A program made the position numbers and the translations under genes. From the NCBI RefSeq assembly GCF_036898095.1, contig NC_090731.1, positions 146,325,433-146,389,432 on the forward strand: a stretch of 64,000 bases of DNA, written 5' to 3'. Within the stretch, counting starts at the first letter, position 1; every line of letters begins with the position of its first letter. This DNA comes from Palaemon carinicauda. Taxonomy: Eukaryota > Arthropoda > Malacostraca > Decapoda > Palaemonidae. Positions 51,571 to 62,877 of the stretch are shown one piece after another. Under the pieces are notes generated by a model. It was not told the DNA's origin, made no database searches, and was given only the letters and a program-made list of their open reading frames with translations.

Positions 51571-51613
51571 ATTAAAGGCCCTCCCTTCCTCCCCGATAGA
51601 GACCCTACGGACT

Positions 51614-51767
51614 GAGAAGAACTGGTTTGGTTGAGAAGTATATGCGGTATCTGGCCGATAGTCGGCGCTGGTGGGCACACCCGACAACCTTCATGGCGAT
51701 TGCTCGCGAGTTTTTGAAATCTGTCGGCCGTCGGAGACGTCAGCTATTTATATATTCACCGGGTAAG
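51614..51767 (-). repeat. Right inverted terminal repeat, copy D
   Basis: Pairs with 45186-45339 and is followed by GTATATTCAAAAATTTATTT. Confidence 0.92.
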
Positions 51768-51805
51768 TATATTCAAAAATTTATTTTATAATGAAAATAT
51801 CATTT

Positions 51806-52080
51806 TTGTTCCGTAACTGACATTCAAACCACGCTATTTAATAGGGGTTATTACTTTCGGCGTAGCTGAAACGACAAGCCATTAGAATTTTAATGAGGGT
51901 TTACTACCCCACTTCTAGTTAGCGCTGGGGGGGGGGAGCTCGCTAAACCCCCCCCCCCCTTCACACGCACCTGTGCTTGAGCTCACTTTGCTCTTGGCTC
52001 GGGTGGTGGTCGGACGCATCCGCTCTCACCCTCGCCTCTCTGACAGCCATTAATGTCTTTTTGCTTTCTCTCCTACAGGT
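51806..52080. other. Spacer / possible left leader of copy F
   Basis: Contains a G run and a C run near 51929 and 51949, then pyrimidine-rich sequence ending TCTCTCCTACAG at 52079, which looks like a splice acceptor just before the Gag-like frame. Confidence 0.5.
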
Positions 52081-55000
52081 TTGAGTGTGAAGTTGGCCTC
52101 TGCAAACATGCGCAAATGTCCTGGATTACCCGACCGCCCTTGTGGTACATTTTTGTCGGCGGTCGGGACGGACCCTCACACCCTTTGTCCTTACTGTAGG
52201 GACCAATGGTGTGATAGTAGTAATAAGTGTAGTGAGTGGTCTACCTCCCAGTGGGAGAGGTTTTCTCGGCGACGTAAGAAGAAGTCCAGGCAGGATATTT
52301 CTCCTTCGAAGATTTCCTTGAAAGGAGAAAATCACAAGGACTCTTCTTCCGTTGCCCAAACCTCCTCCGAAGCGGCCACTCGATCGGTTTCCTTTCGAGA
52401 GACCTCCGAGTGGTAGCGTAGACCGTGGTTCTGTTCCCCAATCTCGGGGTTCGAGAGATGGCGTTGCCTCCCCTAACGAGGCAGCTCCACCTCTTCCCCC
52501 GGGGGAGGATTTAAATGTTGATTTAAATGTAACCAATTTATTCCAGCTTTGGTCTTCTTTGGGGCTGGAGGGTTCGCCCTCCAAGGAAGCTTTGATTGAC
52601 ATCATCCGATTGGGTGCCGCTGTCAAGCAATCGCCGACTTTGGCAGAGGTTGATCCTCTGTCTATTGTCGACGTTGTGGTGTCAGAGTTATCCAATGCGG
52701 TATCTCCTAATACCTCTGCATCTTCTCACCCTGCAGTAGCTGAAGGCTTAGTTTCTCCCGTCCCTGCTCAACCTACGAGGGAGAAACTAAGTCCAACAGT
52801 CTCTCCTGCCGGTGATTTTATCCCTCGGGGGAGTTCACTCACAAAGACTTCTCTTCGGAGGACTGCTTAAAGTCAGCTTGCTGATCCAACGGTCCCTAGA
52901 GGGTGTATACGTCGCAAGGCTCGACTTCCTCTTCGCCGGGGAGGCCTTCCTTCACCTTATAAGTTGGTGAAGACACACCTCTTCGGTTCTTCATCGTTGT
53001 TGCAGTCCGCCGCAGAGGAGCCTCGTCATCGATCACCGACTGTTCCTGCTACGACCCTGGACCTCTCTGCGGATCGTTCGCGATCCCCTTCGGTGGAAGG
53101 TCATCCTCACGAAGGACACGTCGAGTCCACCCGACAGACCTGCTGTCGCCGATCCTGGCAGCTGATGCGCTTTATGCGCCAACGAAACCTGTCTTGAAAA
53201 GTCAGGCACCGGTCAACAAGGGCGTACGCGCCATCTAGCGCACTTGTCCCCTACGCGCCATGCTAAGCATGCTCGCCATCGATCTCCTGACCTCATTGAG
53301 GTTCCTGAGATAGCACGCCAGCGCTCACCTGCTGCTGCTGTTCCAGAGATAGCGCGCCACTGCGCCCCCTCAAGCTACTGTGCGTCATACGCGTCAGTGC
53401 TCACCAACACGCCAGTGCTCGCCTGCGTGCCAGCGCTCTCCAACGTGCCAACGATCTCCTGCGCGCCCACGATCTTCGGATCTGGGTGCGGTAGGGAAGT
53501 CTAAGACTTCTCCTACTTGTCAGCGCACGCCCACACGCCAACGCGCCGCCTGCTTTCTCCTGCGCGCCATCCTTCACCAGCGTGCAATCGCGCCCGTTCA
53601 CCTACACACGCCTACGAGGATGCGCGCGCCCCCACGCCCATCTCCTACAGCAGCTACTCACCGCCAGCCTGACATGCGCCCACAAAGGCACCCCAACTTA
53701 CGCAGTTTCCGGCTGCGCGCCCGCGCGTAAGGGATATCTCCTGCGCGCTCCCGACGACATCTGGGGTGCACGATCTCTCGCCCGCACGCCCACGGGCCCT
53801 CCATCCTGTTCTTGCGCGCGCGAACATTCACCCTCGCGCGCGAGCCCTCAATCAGCCTCCTGTGCACTCGCCGATGTCTCCTGCGCACGCTTCTACGCGC
53901 CCTCGCAATCGCCCTCGCGCGCGCATCAGTAGTCTCTGCGCATGCGCGCGACCCCGGGTATTCACCATCGTGCGAGTGCCAGCCCGCTCCCCCGCGCAAT
54001 CGTCAATACCCTCACGCGTGCGAGGCTGCAGAACAACGCACGGCTAGGTCGCCATCGCCGCATCCCCACCCCCGCATCCCCACCCCCATGCGCAGAACAG
54101 TGCGCTCGCTGGTAGGAGGGAAGGTTCCAGAAAGGTCCAGGGACATTTCTTTTTTTTTCTTTACAGGCGAACCCCCCTATGGAAACTCCTCCCAGGGATT
54201 GGTCGATCCCTGTCCCTCCAGAAGGAGTGTGTGACAGCGCAGCCATCAGCCAGCAGCCTTGGTTTGGGGCACTAATCAGAGCGGTTGTGCAGGCTTTCAA
54301 TCCTGTTCTCTCTGTATTGGGCCACAAATCCTTGCCTGCGTTTACTCCCCTGAAGAGTAAAAGAGGAGTTTCAAACGCGGTTACTTCTTCAAGGACTAAG
54401 CTGTCTCCTCGTAAGCCTTCGAGGCAGGCCCCCTCCCCCCCCCAGACTTTTTCTCCCTCCCTTTCGGACGAGGATTATCCGTCCTCAGGGGAGTCACATG
54501 AGATGAGACGTTCCCCCATCGCACCAATGAGGGAAACCCCACTTCGCGCTGAAAAGTCTTCTCGGGCAGGGGCGGAGAAGAGCCTACCTCCGTACCTCCG
54601 TCGTTGTTGGAGTCCTGCATCCCTCCCAGGAGGGAGTCGAAGGACTCCGAAACAGTACCGAAAACCTCGTCAAGACTTAGAACGGAGCTAGCCAGTCACT
54701 CGGAGAATGTACGCGAGTCTCCCCAAGAAGAGCCTTTGGGAACTGGAGACTTTGCTGCTAGTCCATCCGGAGGAGAGCTACAGGAGTCAGAACATGCATT
54801 TTGGCAAGTTCTGACCCTTATGAGGACACTCAATGGGTTTGCTGACCGAGAGATTCCCTCTCAAGAGGGCAAAGACACGGTCTTGGACCGAGTATTTAGG
54901 ACTCAAAAACCCTCTAAGGCCAGTGCGGCTTTGCCCTGGTCTCGGGGTTAAAAATACCAGGGACAAGATCGCGGTCCAGCTCTCTGAGCTAGCCTCCTCC

Positions 55001-55744
55001 AGCCGATCCAGTGCCGGCAACAAGCTTCTCCCACCTCCTCGGGTTCAGCAGAGGAGGTACTTCGAGATCTTAGAGGAGCCTTGTTTAGCTCTTCCCCTTC
55101 ACCATTCTTTGGAAGAGCTTACCAGGGGAGTCCCTCTTGAGATACACTCCAACCGGCAGGTCTCATTCTCGGTGACTGAGATCCTTAATTAGGAAAAGGT
55201 TGTGAAGTGTGCTATGCAGGCCACTTCGTGGCTGGATATCTGGTTAAGGACTTTAGGGATCCTGATACGTTCGAAGGATTTCTCCAAAGAACGTACCAGG
55301 AAAGCTATGGAGACCTTTCTACTCTCAGGCACTCGCACGATCGAGTTTCTGGCCCACCAAGTCTCGAACTTGTGGGCGAACACCATCCTGAAACATCGGG
55401 ATGCGATGGCTGAGAGGTTCCATCAGAAGGTCCCTAGCACCGAGATAAGCAGGCTCAGACATTCTTCCGTGGAGGGAATGAACCTGTTTGAGCCTAAAGA
55501 CGTGGAGCATGCTGCTGAGAGGTGGAGGAAGTCCCACCAAGACTTCCTCCTACCTAGGGCTTTGACATCCAAGCCCTATAAGCCTCCAGCACCTCAGCAG
55601 CCCCGTCCTACCAAGACCATGAAACCGACAACGGCAGCAAAGACAGTGGTGTCTAAGCCCGTTCTTGTCAAGGACAGGAAAGGCAAGAAGTCCTCCAGGG
55701 GAGGGAAGAATCCTAGAGGGAGCAGCCGAGGCTGCAAATGCTAG
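52081..55744 (+). pseudogene. Gag-like remnants, copy F
   Basis: The first frame (52081-52416; ATG at 52108) has a Cys-rich start comparable to copies A, D and E (DPHTLCPYCRDQWC). The frame then shifts near 52380 and continues to 52870. From 53230 to 54110 the sequence is GC- and CpG-rich with repeats translating as CQRSPT-like units. Later frames include a helical block (55202-55744) ending in a Lys/Arg/Gly-rich tail (KGKKSSRGGKNPRG) similar in character to other DIRS Gag C-termini. No single frame covers the gene. Confidence 0.7.
53230..54110. repeat. CpG-rich low-complexity region in copy F Gag
   Basis: Degenerate short repeats built on CGCCA(A/G)CGCTC and GCGCGC are strikingly richer in GC and CpG than the surrounding AT-rich sequence. 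They open long frames on both strands that are low complexity. Confidence 0.8.
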
Positions 55745-55857
55745 GATTGGCAGTCCCCCTGCACGTCCACCAGTGGGGGGTGCCTACAAAGTTGCGCAGA
55801 CAGGTGGCAGCAACTCGGGGCCGATTCTTGGACGATTTCCGTAATCAGTCAGGGATA

Positions 55858-57544
55858 TCACGTCCCGTTCACAACATCTCTACCTCCCCTGACGACGAAT
55901 CCAGTGTCAGTGAGCTCCCTTGCCATGGGATCAGCAAGGGGGCAGGCCCTTCGGGCAGAAGTCCAGACCATGTTGAAGAAGGGCGCTCTCCAAGAGGTCC
56001 TCGACGGGTCCCCAGGCTTCTTCAGTCGACTCTTTCTTGTAAAGAAGGCGTCTGGAGGCTGGAGACCAGTCATCGACACCTCTGCTCTGAACAAGTTTGT
56101 CAAGCAAACTCCGTTCAGCATGGAGACCACAGACACGGTCAGACTTGCAGTGAGACTGTAGGACTTCATGTGTACATTGGATCTGAAGGACGTGTACTTC
56201 CAGATCCCAGTCCATCCGTCTTCAAGGAAGTACTTAAGATTCAGCCTAGACAACAAGGTGTACCAGTTCAAGGTGCTGTGTTTCGGTCTCTCCACAGCAC
56301 CACAAGTTTTCACCAGAGTGTTCACCCTAATATCGTCGTGGGCACACAGGATCGGCATCCGTCTCCTCCATTATCTGGACGACTGGCTGATCCTAGCAGA
56401 CTCGGAGTCATCCCTTCTTCAACACCGAGACAAACTTCTGGGACTTTGCCAGGATCTGGGATCATGGTAAATCTCGAGAAGTCCTCTCTGCTTCCCTCTC
56501 AAAGACTGGTATACCTAGGCATGAATATAGACACCAATTTCCACAAAGCCTTCCCATCAGACGACAGGATAGCAAGGCTGAGGGGGGTCGCAAGCCCTTT
56601 TCTCAGACGAGAAGAACTTCCAGCCCAATCGTGGTTACGTCTCCTCGGTCACCTCTCATCTTTGGCTCATCTAGTTCCCAACGGTCGCCTCAGGATGAGA
56701 TCCCTCCAGTGGCAACTCAAGTCCCGGTGGAATCAAGGTTACGATTCCCTGGACGTCATGATCCCTATGGGACCTGCGGAACGGACGGACCTCCAGTGGT
56801 GGGTGACAGACGAGAACCTACGAAGAGGAGTGGATCTTCTCGTTCTCCCCCCGGATTTGATGCGGTTTTTGGACGCCTCAAAGAAAGGGTGGGGGCCCAC
56901 GTTCTGCACCACAGGACCTCAGGCCTCTGGTTAGAATCAGAAAAGTGCCTCCACATAAATCTTCTAGAGATGAAGGCCGTTTTCTTGGCCCTTCAACAGT
57001 TCCAACAATACCTGGCGGGTAACTCTGTGTTGGTGATGAGCGACAAAACCACAGTAGTGGCTTACATCAACAAGCAAGGAGGTACCTTTTCGAAGCAGCT
57101 ATCCCATCTTGCAGTAGAGACACGAGATGGACCGAACTCCACTCGCTTCCACTATTGGCACGTTTCATTCCGGGCAAGAGGAATATGATCGCCGACAATC
57201 TGAGCAGAGCGTCTCAGATAGTGAGTACCGAGTGGTCTTTGGATCATCTAGTAGCCAACAAAGTCCTGACTTTGTTGGGTTCCCCGACTGTGGATCTGTT
57301 GGCGACAGCATTGAATTTCAAGCTTCCGCTATACTGCTCCCCAGTCCCGGATTCCAAGGCTCTCTGGCAAGATGCCTTCCAACAACGGTGGGACAACATC
57401 GACGTGTATGCCTTTCCCCCGTTCTGTCTGATGAGGAGGGTGCTCAACAAGACCAGAATATCGGTCAATCTTTCAGTGACCCTCATAGCTCCGCTATGGC
57501 ATCAAGCGGAATGGTTTCCGGACCTTCTGCAATTCTTAACGTAA
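55858..57544 (+). pseudogene. RT / RNase H / methyltransferase-like pseudogene, copy F
   Basis: RT segments are SPGFFSRLFLVKKASGGWRP, LDLKDVYFQIPVHP and the YLDD box (HYLDDWLILADS). An in-frame TAG lies at 56159-56161, and the phase changes near 56460 and in the RNase H part near 56900. RNase H pieces are RFLDASKKGWG and MSDKTTVVAYINKQGGT. The final block SPTVDLLATALN, YCSPVPDSKA and YAFPPF corresponds to the methyltransferase-like part. Confidence 0.88.
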
Positions 57545-57689
57545 CTTCCGAGAGAACTCCCTCCGCGACATGAGCTACTCAGACAACCACATGCCAACAT
57601 CTTCCACAAAGCCGTAGCTTCACTACGAATTTACGCCTGGAGACTATCCAGCATCTCGCTGAGAGAGGATTTTCACAACAAGTTGCGAT

Positions 57690-58145
57690 TAGGATATCTG
57701 GACATTGCGAAAATCATCCGCATCTGTCTACCAGGCAAAGTGGAAAGTCTTCTGTGGTTGGTGTCGTGGAAGGGGGGTGTCTCCACTCGATGCCACTATT
57801 CCAACAATAGCGGAGTTCCTCGTGTATTTGCGTGGAGAAATGCGCCTTTCAGTCTCGGCGGTGAAAGGCTATCGCTCAGCCTTAAGTCTAGCCTTCAGGC
57901 TCAAAGGAATGGACATTTCTTCCTCGCTGGAACTTTCTCTACTCATACCTAGTTATGAACTTACCTGCCCTCAGTTGGAAGTGAGACCTCTTCCATGGAA
58001 CGTGGTTCGAGTTCTCAGGTCTCTTAAGAGACCTCCCTATGAACCATTACGCCAGGCCTCAGATCGCCACCTAACTTGGAAGACGGTGTTCCTACTAGCT
58101 TTGGCATTGGCCAAGCGAGTCGGTGAACTTCATGGTCTCTCATAT
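57690..58145 (+). pseudogene. Truncated tyrosine recombinase, copy F
   Basis: Has the core-binding part (SVYQAKWKVFCGWC, VKGYRSALS) and the first catalytic Arg (LALAKRVGELHGLS). The sequence then changes to copy E leader, so the His-x-x-Arg and Tyr motifs are lost. Confidence 0.88.
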
Positions 58146-58303
58146 TTCACTCGTTAACCTGAATTATTGCAGTTATCTTGGTGATGTACTATTTTGTTAT
58201 TGGCTTTCGCTCGTTTGGATTTACTTTTGGATTTTCTTGAACCTCTATCGGACTTTTGTTATTTTGACCCTTGCTCGTTTGATCTCTCTTCTAAATATTC
58301 AAA

Positions 58304-61096
58304 ATGGCTGACCCTCCTAAATCTTTTAGAATGTGTATGAGGGGTTGTAGGTCCCGGCTTGCTAGAGCCTCTGTTGATCCCCACTCCATTTGTAATAAAT
58401 GTAGAGGTAAAGTTTGTGAGTTGGGGATCGTTGCGATGAATGTATTTTGTTGTCTGAAAGCGAGTGGTTGGAATTTGACCGCTACATTTGTAAACTTAAG
58501 ATAGATAGGATTAGACGGAGTTCTTCTCGTTCTTCTAGAGATTATTCCTCTTCCCATGTCATTAAACCTAATCCTTCCCCTGTAGTGGTAGTTACAGATC
58601 CCACTACTGTTACTGCTGATGAACCATTTTTTAAGGACATGATGGTAGCCATTCAAGCCTTGGGCGTGAGAGATGAATCGGTTGCTGCGGACAGAACCAG
58701 TTAAAGTCCGATGTTAGTAAATTAAAAAGTCCTAGTGTTAGTGCTAAAAGTGCAGCTAATTTATTTAGTGCAGTGGAGGGTGCGTCTGCTCGGACCTGTC
58801 GTTCTTCTAGCCTTAGACCTCTTCCAAGCTCCCCAACCCCTGGGAGAAGGAATGTCGATCGGCGAAAGGAAATTAGAGGCGTTAATGCCCGAGCAGACGT
58901 TCCCTCGGGCGTACCTGTTGACGCTTCACGGGACGCTCGCCCTCACCATGGGAAAGGTGAGGTGAAAGTTTTTTCATCATCTACGGATGACGCAGTGCCC
59001 AGACGGGGCTGGCGTCAAGCTTCCAGACCTCTGAAGAGGAAGATGGATACTGTTGATCAGCGTCGTGACATGACGCCGCAAGCTCCTGGTTGTAGTCATT
59101 GGAGCAGTCCAGAGCGTTTTCCTTCTTCCGAAGAAGGCTCTCCTGCCAAGCGTCCTGTAAGGATGTTGGATACTGCAAAGCGTCCTGTAAGGATGCTGGA
59201 TACTGCCAAGCGTCCAGCCCAACCTGTTACAGGGCAGTTTCCTGAGACTGGCATGATCTTGGTTCTTGCTCCTCCCCCACCTTCAGATTGGTTGTCGTCC
59301 TCTGAATGCTCTGTGCATTCCTTGAGTGATGTAGAGGGCGAGCTTGTGGTAGGAGTAACGTCTCCTGTTTTGCCACAACAAGTTGACCCTAAGTTTAGTA
59401 TGCTGCAAGATATGCAGCAGAAACTCTCTTCTTTCATGCAAATTTATCAACCTGCGGACAAGAGTGGCTCGCCAAGACCCCGAGCGTCAGGAAGCTTCTC
59501 GCCTTGACACCAAGCGTCAGAAGGCTACAAGTCAAGAGGTTCTTGATGACGGACATCTTTCTAAGCGTCGAGAGCATGGTAGTCATGACGCCAAGCGTCA
59601 AGCAATCAAACACGACACCGAACTATGTAATAAGGATCCTCCTGTTAAACGTCGAGAGACTGATCCGCATGACACCGAGCGTCAAGCAGCTAGACTTAAC
59701 GCCGAGCGTCAAGCAGCTAGACTTAACGCCGAGCGTCAAGCAGACAGACGTGACGTCGAGCGTCAAGCAGACAGACGTGACGCTGAGCGTCAAGCAGCCA
59801 GACGTGACGCTGAGCGTCAAGCAGCCAGACGTGACGCTGAGCGTCAAGCAGCCAGACGTGATGTCGAGCGTCAAGCAGCCAGACGTGATGTCGAGCGTCA
59901 AGCAGGACGTGACGCCGAGCGTCGGACTGATGCCAAGCGTCAAGCAGCCAAACATGACACCAAGCGTAAGAGCCTTGGACATCATGAGGACGCCAATCGA
60001 ACCGAGCGTCGAGATCGTGGACACTTTTCCGACTGTATGGAGTTGACTCCTGATTTTCAAGAAGTCTACTTCAGTTAGAGCTTTGTCGGAGGAAAGGATT
60101 GACGATCATCTTTCGCCTACTGAACTGTTAGAGGAATTCTCAGAAGGAGAAGATCCTAAGACCCTTCATCCTTCAGTTGACCTTAAGAAGCTCATGAGAG
60201 TCTTTACGGAAGAGTTTCCAGATTATTTTATACCTGTTGCACCTCGTTCACCGCCTTCAGAATTTACGCTAGGGAAGGCGTCGAAGGAGTCTTTTTACAA
60301 GGACGGTTCTGTCTAGATCAGAGAGAGCTTTGAGGATGTTGGGAGACTGGATGCAGTCCAAAAAAGACCAGGGAAAGACGGCTTTCTCTTTTCCCCCGGC
60401 TAGACTGGCCTCCAGGTCTAGTGTATGGTACGAGACGGGAGAAGTTCATGGCTTGGGAGTTCCTGCCTCTGCTCAAGGAGACTTTTCAAGTCTGGTAGAC
60501 ACTCCTCGTTGAATGGCCATGAGAAGGACCAAAATTCTCTGGTCAACTGCAGAACTTTATCATCTTCTCAAAGGCGTCTTCAGAGCCTTCGACGTATTCA
60601 ATTTCCTTGATTGGACTCTGGGAGCCTTGGGGAAAAAGGTGTCTACCTTAAAGTATGTTGACACTGCTAGTATCATCCACATCATGTTATGCATGGATAA
60701 GGCTGTAAGGGACGGATCCAATGAGTTGGCAGCCCTTTTCTTGGCGGGGGGTCCTAAAGAAAAAGAGCCCAAATGTGTTCTTTTCTATCCATTGGGGTTA
60801 CTCCTTTTCAGAAGTCAGAATTGCTGTACGCACCTCTTTCTTCCTCACTTTTTCCGCAAGAGTTGGTCAGAGAGGTTTCTTCCTCTTTAACCCAAAAGGC
60901 CACTCAGGATTTGGTGTCAAAGACGGCAAGGAATGTTATACCTGCTTCCTTCACTAGCCGCAAGCCGAAGGAAGAAGCTCCATTGCCTCAGTTTTCGCAG
61001 CCCTTTCAAGGGAAGAAGTTCAATAGGGGCAGTTCCAGACCCGAGGGAAGGAGGGCAAGGAGAAGAGGTTCCAGGCCAGGGCGAAGCAGAGTCTGA
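58304..61096 (+). pseudogene. Gag-like pseudogene, copy E
   Basis: The ATG at 58304 opens MADPPKSFRMCMRGC with the conserved Cys pattern (DPHSICNKCRGKVC). The frame shifts near 58428, is lost again near 58700 and shifts near 59500. From 59680 to 59960 there are 27-bp repeats encoding a 9-residue unit like RQAARRDAE. The conserved C-terminal block follows in pieces (VPASAQGDFSSLVDTPR, then a TGA at 60510; FNFLDWTLGALGKK), with the basic tail ending at 61096. Confidence 0.9.
59680..59960. repeat. 27-bp tandem repeats in copy E Gag
   Basis: About ten units of CGTCAAGCAGCCAGACGTGA plus seven bases; some units vary or are shortened. They encode a highly charged Arg/Ala/Asp/Glu/Gln repeat that looks helical. 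Confidence 0.92.
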
Positions 61097-61112
61097 CTGT
61101 TTTCGCCTTTAG

Positions 61113-62876
61113 ACAGCAGTAGGAGCCAGACTGAACAACTTCTGGCAAGCCTGGGAGAAGAGGGGAGCAGATCTTTGGTCCGTTCAATTACTGAAGGAGG
61201 GATACAAAATCCCTTTCATAGAGAAACCTCCTTTAGTATTAGCTCCAATAGATATCTGTCAGATAGAGAGAGGAGTCAAAGAGGCAGGCTGTGCAACTTC
61301 AAATGTCTCTCTTGTTGGAGAAGGGGGCAATAGAGAGGGTGCGAGACTTACGGTCACCAGGCTTTTACAACTGCTTATTCCTGGTTCCCAAGAACTCGGG
61401 GGGGATGGAGACCAGTCCTGAACGTAAGTTCTCTCAACGCTTTCGTTCAGAAGACAAAGTTTCTCTATGGAGACATCGAAGTCTGTCCTAGCAGCAGTAA
61501 GAAAGGACGACTGGATGGTCTCTTTAGACCTTCAGAATGCTTACTTCCATATCCCCATTCATCCGAGCTTCAAGCATTACCTGAGGTTCGTTTACAAGAA
61601 GGAAGTTTTCCAGTTTCGGGCCCTGTGTTTCGGTCTCAGCACCGCCCCTCAAATATTCACGAAGCTGATGCTAAATGTAGTAAGCATACTGCACTCAGGA
61701 GGTATCAGAGCCTCCCTGTATCTGGACGACTGGTTACACAGAGCTCATTCCTTCAATCGCTGCCTGGAGGATCTACAAATGACATTGAGGTTATCAGAAG
61801 AGCTGGGTCTTCTTATAAACAGAGACAAGTCTCAACTGATACCATCCCAAAAGATCCTTTATTTGGGGATAGAGATTCAGAGTCAAGTTTTTCGGGCTTT
61901 TCCGTCACCATCAATGAGGGAGCAAGCCTTCCTGAAACTTCATTCTTTTCTAAAGAAACAGTGTTCTGTGAGAGAGTGGACGAGTCTGCTGGGAACCCTC
62001 TCCTCGTTGAAGCAGTTTGTTTCCCTGGGAAGGCTGAATCTTCGTCCTCTCCAGTTCCACCTCGATCGTCATTGGGACAAGGAAAAGGATCTAGAGACGA
62101 AATGCATTCCCATTACGGAATCCGTAAGAATTTGCCTTCAGTGGTGGAACGATCCGGGCAAACTTCAAGAACGTCTCTCCTTGGAACAGAGGAACCCAGA
62201 CCTTGTGTTGTGTTCCGACGCCTCGGACTCGGGGTGGGGAGCGACACTGGGCAAGTTGGAGATCTCGGGTCTGTGGACGAAAGATCAGGAGGGCTTCCAC
62301 ATTAACCAGAAGGAGCTGTTAGCAGTCCTATTAGCCCTCAAAGGCTTCGAAGGGTCAGTATTGAAGAGAGTGGTGCAGGTCAAAGCCGACAACACTACAG
62401 CATTCGCCTACATAGCCAAACAAGGCGGAACCCACTCGAGTTCCCTTTACGAAACTGCGAGGGTTCTTCTCATCTGGGCAAAAGAGAAGAAGGTAACCCT
62501 TGTAACAAGGTTCATTCGGGGGGAAAAGAACGTGATGGTAGACAGCCTCAGCAGGAGAGGTCAAGTTCTGTCCACAGAATGGACACTTCATCAAGAGGTT
62601 TGCAAGAGCCTGTGGCGGATTTGGGGTCGTCCGTGCATAGACCTGTTTGCAACCTCGAAGACAAAGAGGTTAGAAACATACTGCTCCCCAGCACCAGATC
62701 ACGAAGCAGTTCACATAGATGCATTCCTTTTAGACTGGTCCCACCTGGACGTGTACACATTCCCTCCGTTCAAAATTCTGTACAAAGTGATGCAAAAGTT
62801 TGTGTCACACGAGGGAACCAGATTGACGCTAGTGACCCCTTTTGGCCCTCAAGAGAGTGGTTCACAGAGGTACTAG
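61113..62876 (+). pseudogene. RT / RNase H / methyltransferase-like, copy E, frame-broken
   Basis: The conserved start TAVGARL is at 61113. Indels near 61250-61400 break the first third. From 61467 the frame is open for 469 codons with LDLQNAYFHIP, the YLDD box, RNase H (CSDASDSGWGATL) and IDLFAT, YCSPAPD and YTFPPF. A one-base loss near 62838 ends the frame early. The polymerase core is well preserved. Confidence 0.9.
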
Positions 62877-62877
62877 A

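Larger units (their letters stand above)
45172..51805 (+). mobile_element. DIRS-like copy D, structurally complete, partly damaged
   Basis: It has inverted ends 45186-45339 and 51614-51767, an internal complementary region at 51473-51570 and the same gene order as copy A. The terminal sequence (GCCGGTGAATAT) differs from A/B and C, so it is a separate family. The RT frame is open. Gag is disrupted near its start by a 62-bp duplication, and the recombinase carries three lesions. No target duplication is seen. Confidence 0.94.
51806..58145 (+). mobile_element. DIRS-like copy F, divergent and truncated
   Basis: A more distant DIRS relative: Gag-like remnants (52081-55744), RT/RNase H/methyltransferase-like (55858-57544) and a recombinase that stops short at about 58145, where copy E begins. 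No terminal repeat or internal complementary region of its own is visible. The left edge lies somewhere in the 275 bases after copy D. Many stops and frameshifts. Confidence 0.78.

Noticed and set aside
53401..53999. Long Arg/Ala-rich minus-strand frames in copy F
   Set aside because: They are a consequence of the CpG-rich repeats, which lack stops on both strands.
59623..60060. Tandem repeats considered as a CRISPR-like array
   Set aside because: Units are contiguous without spacers and encode a repeated peptide in a Gag frame.
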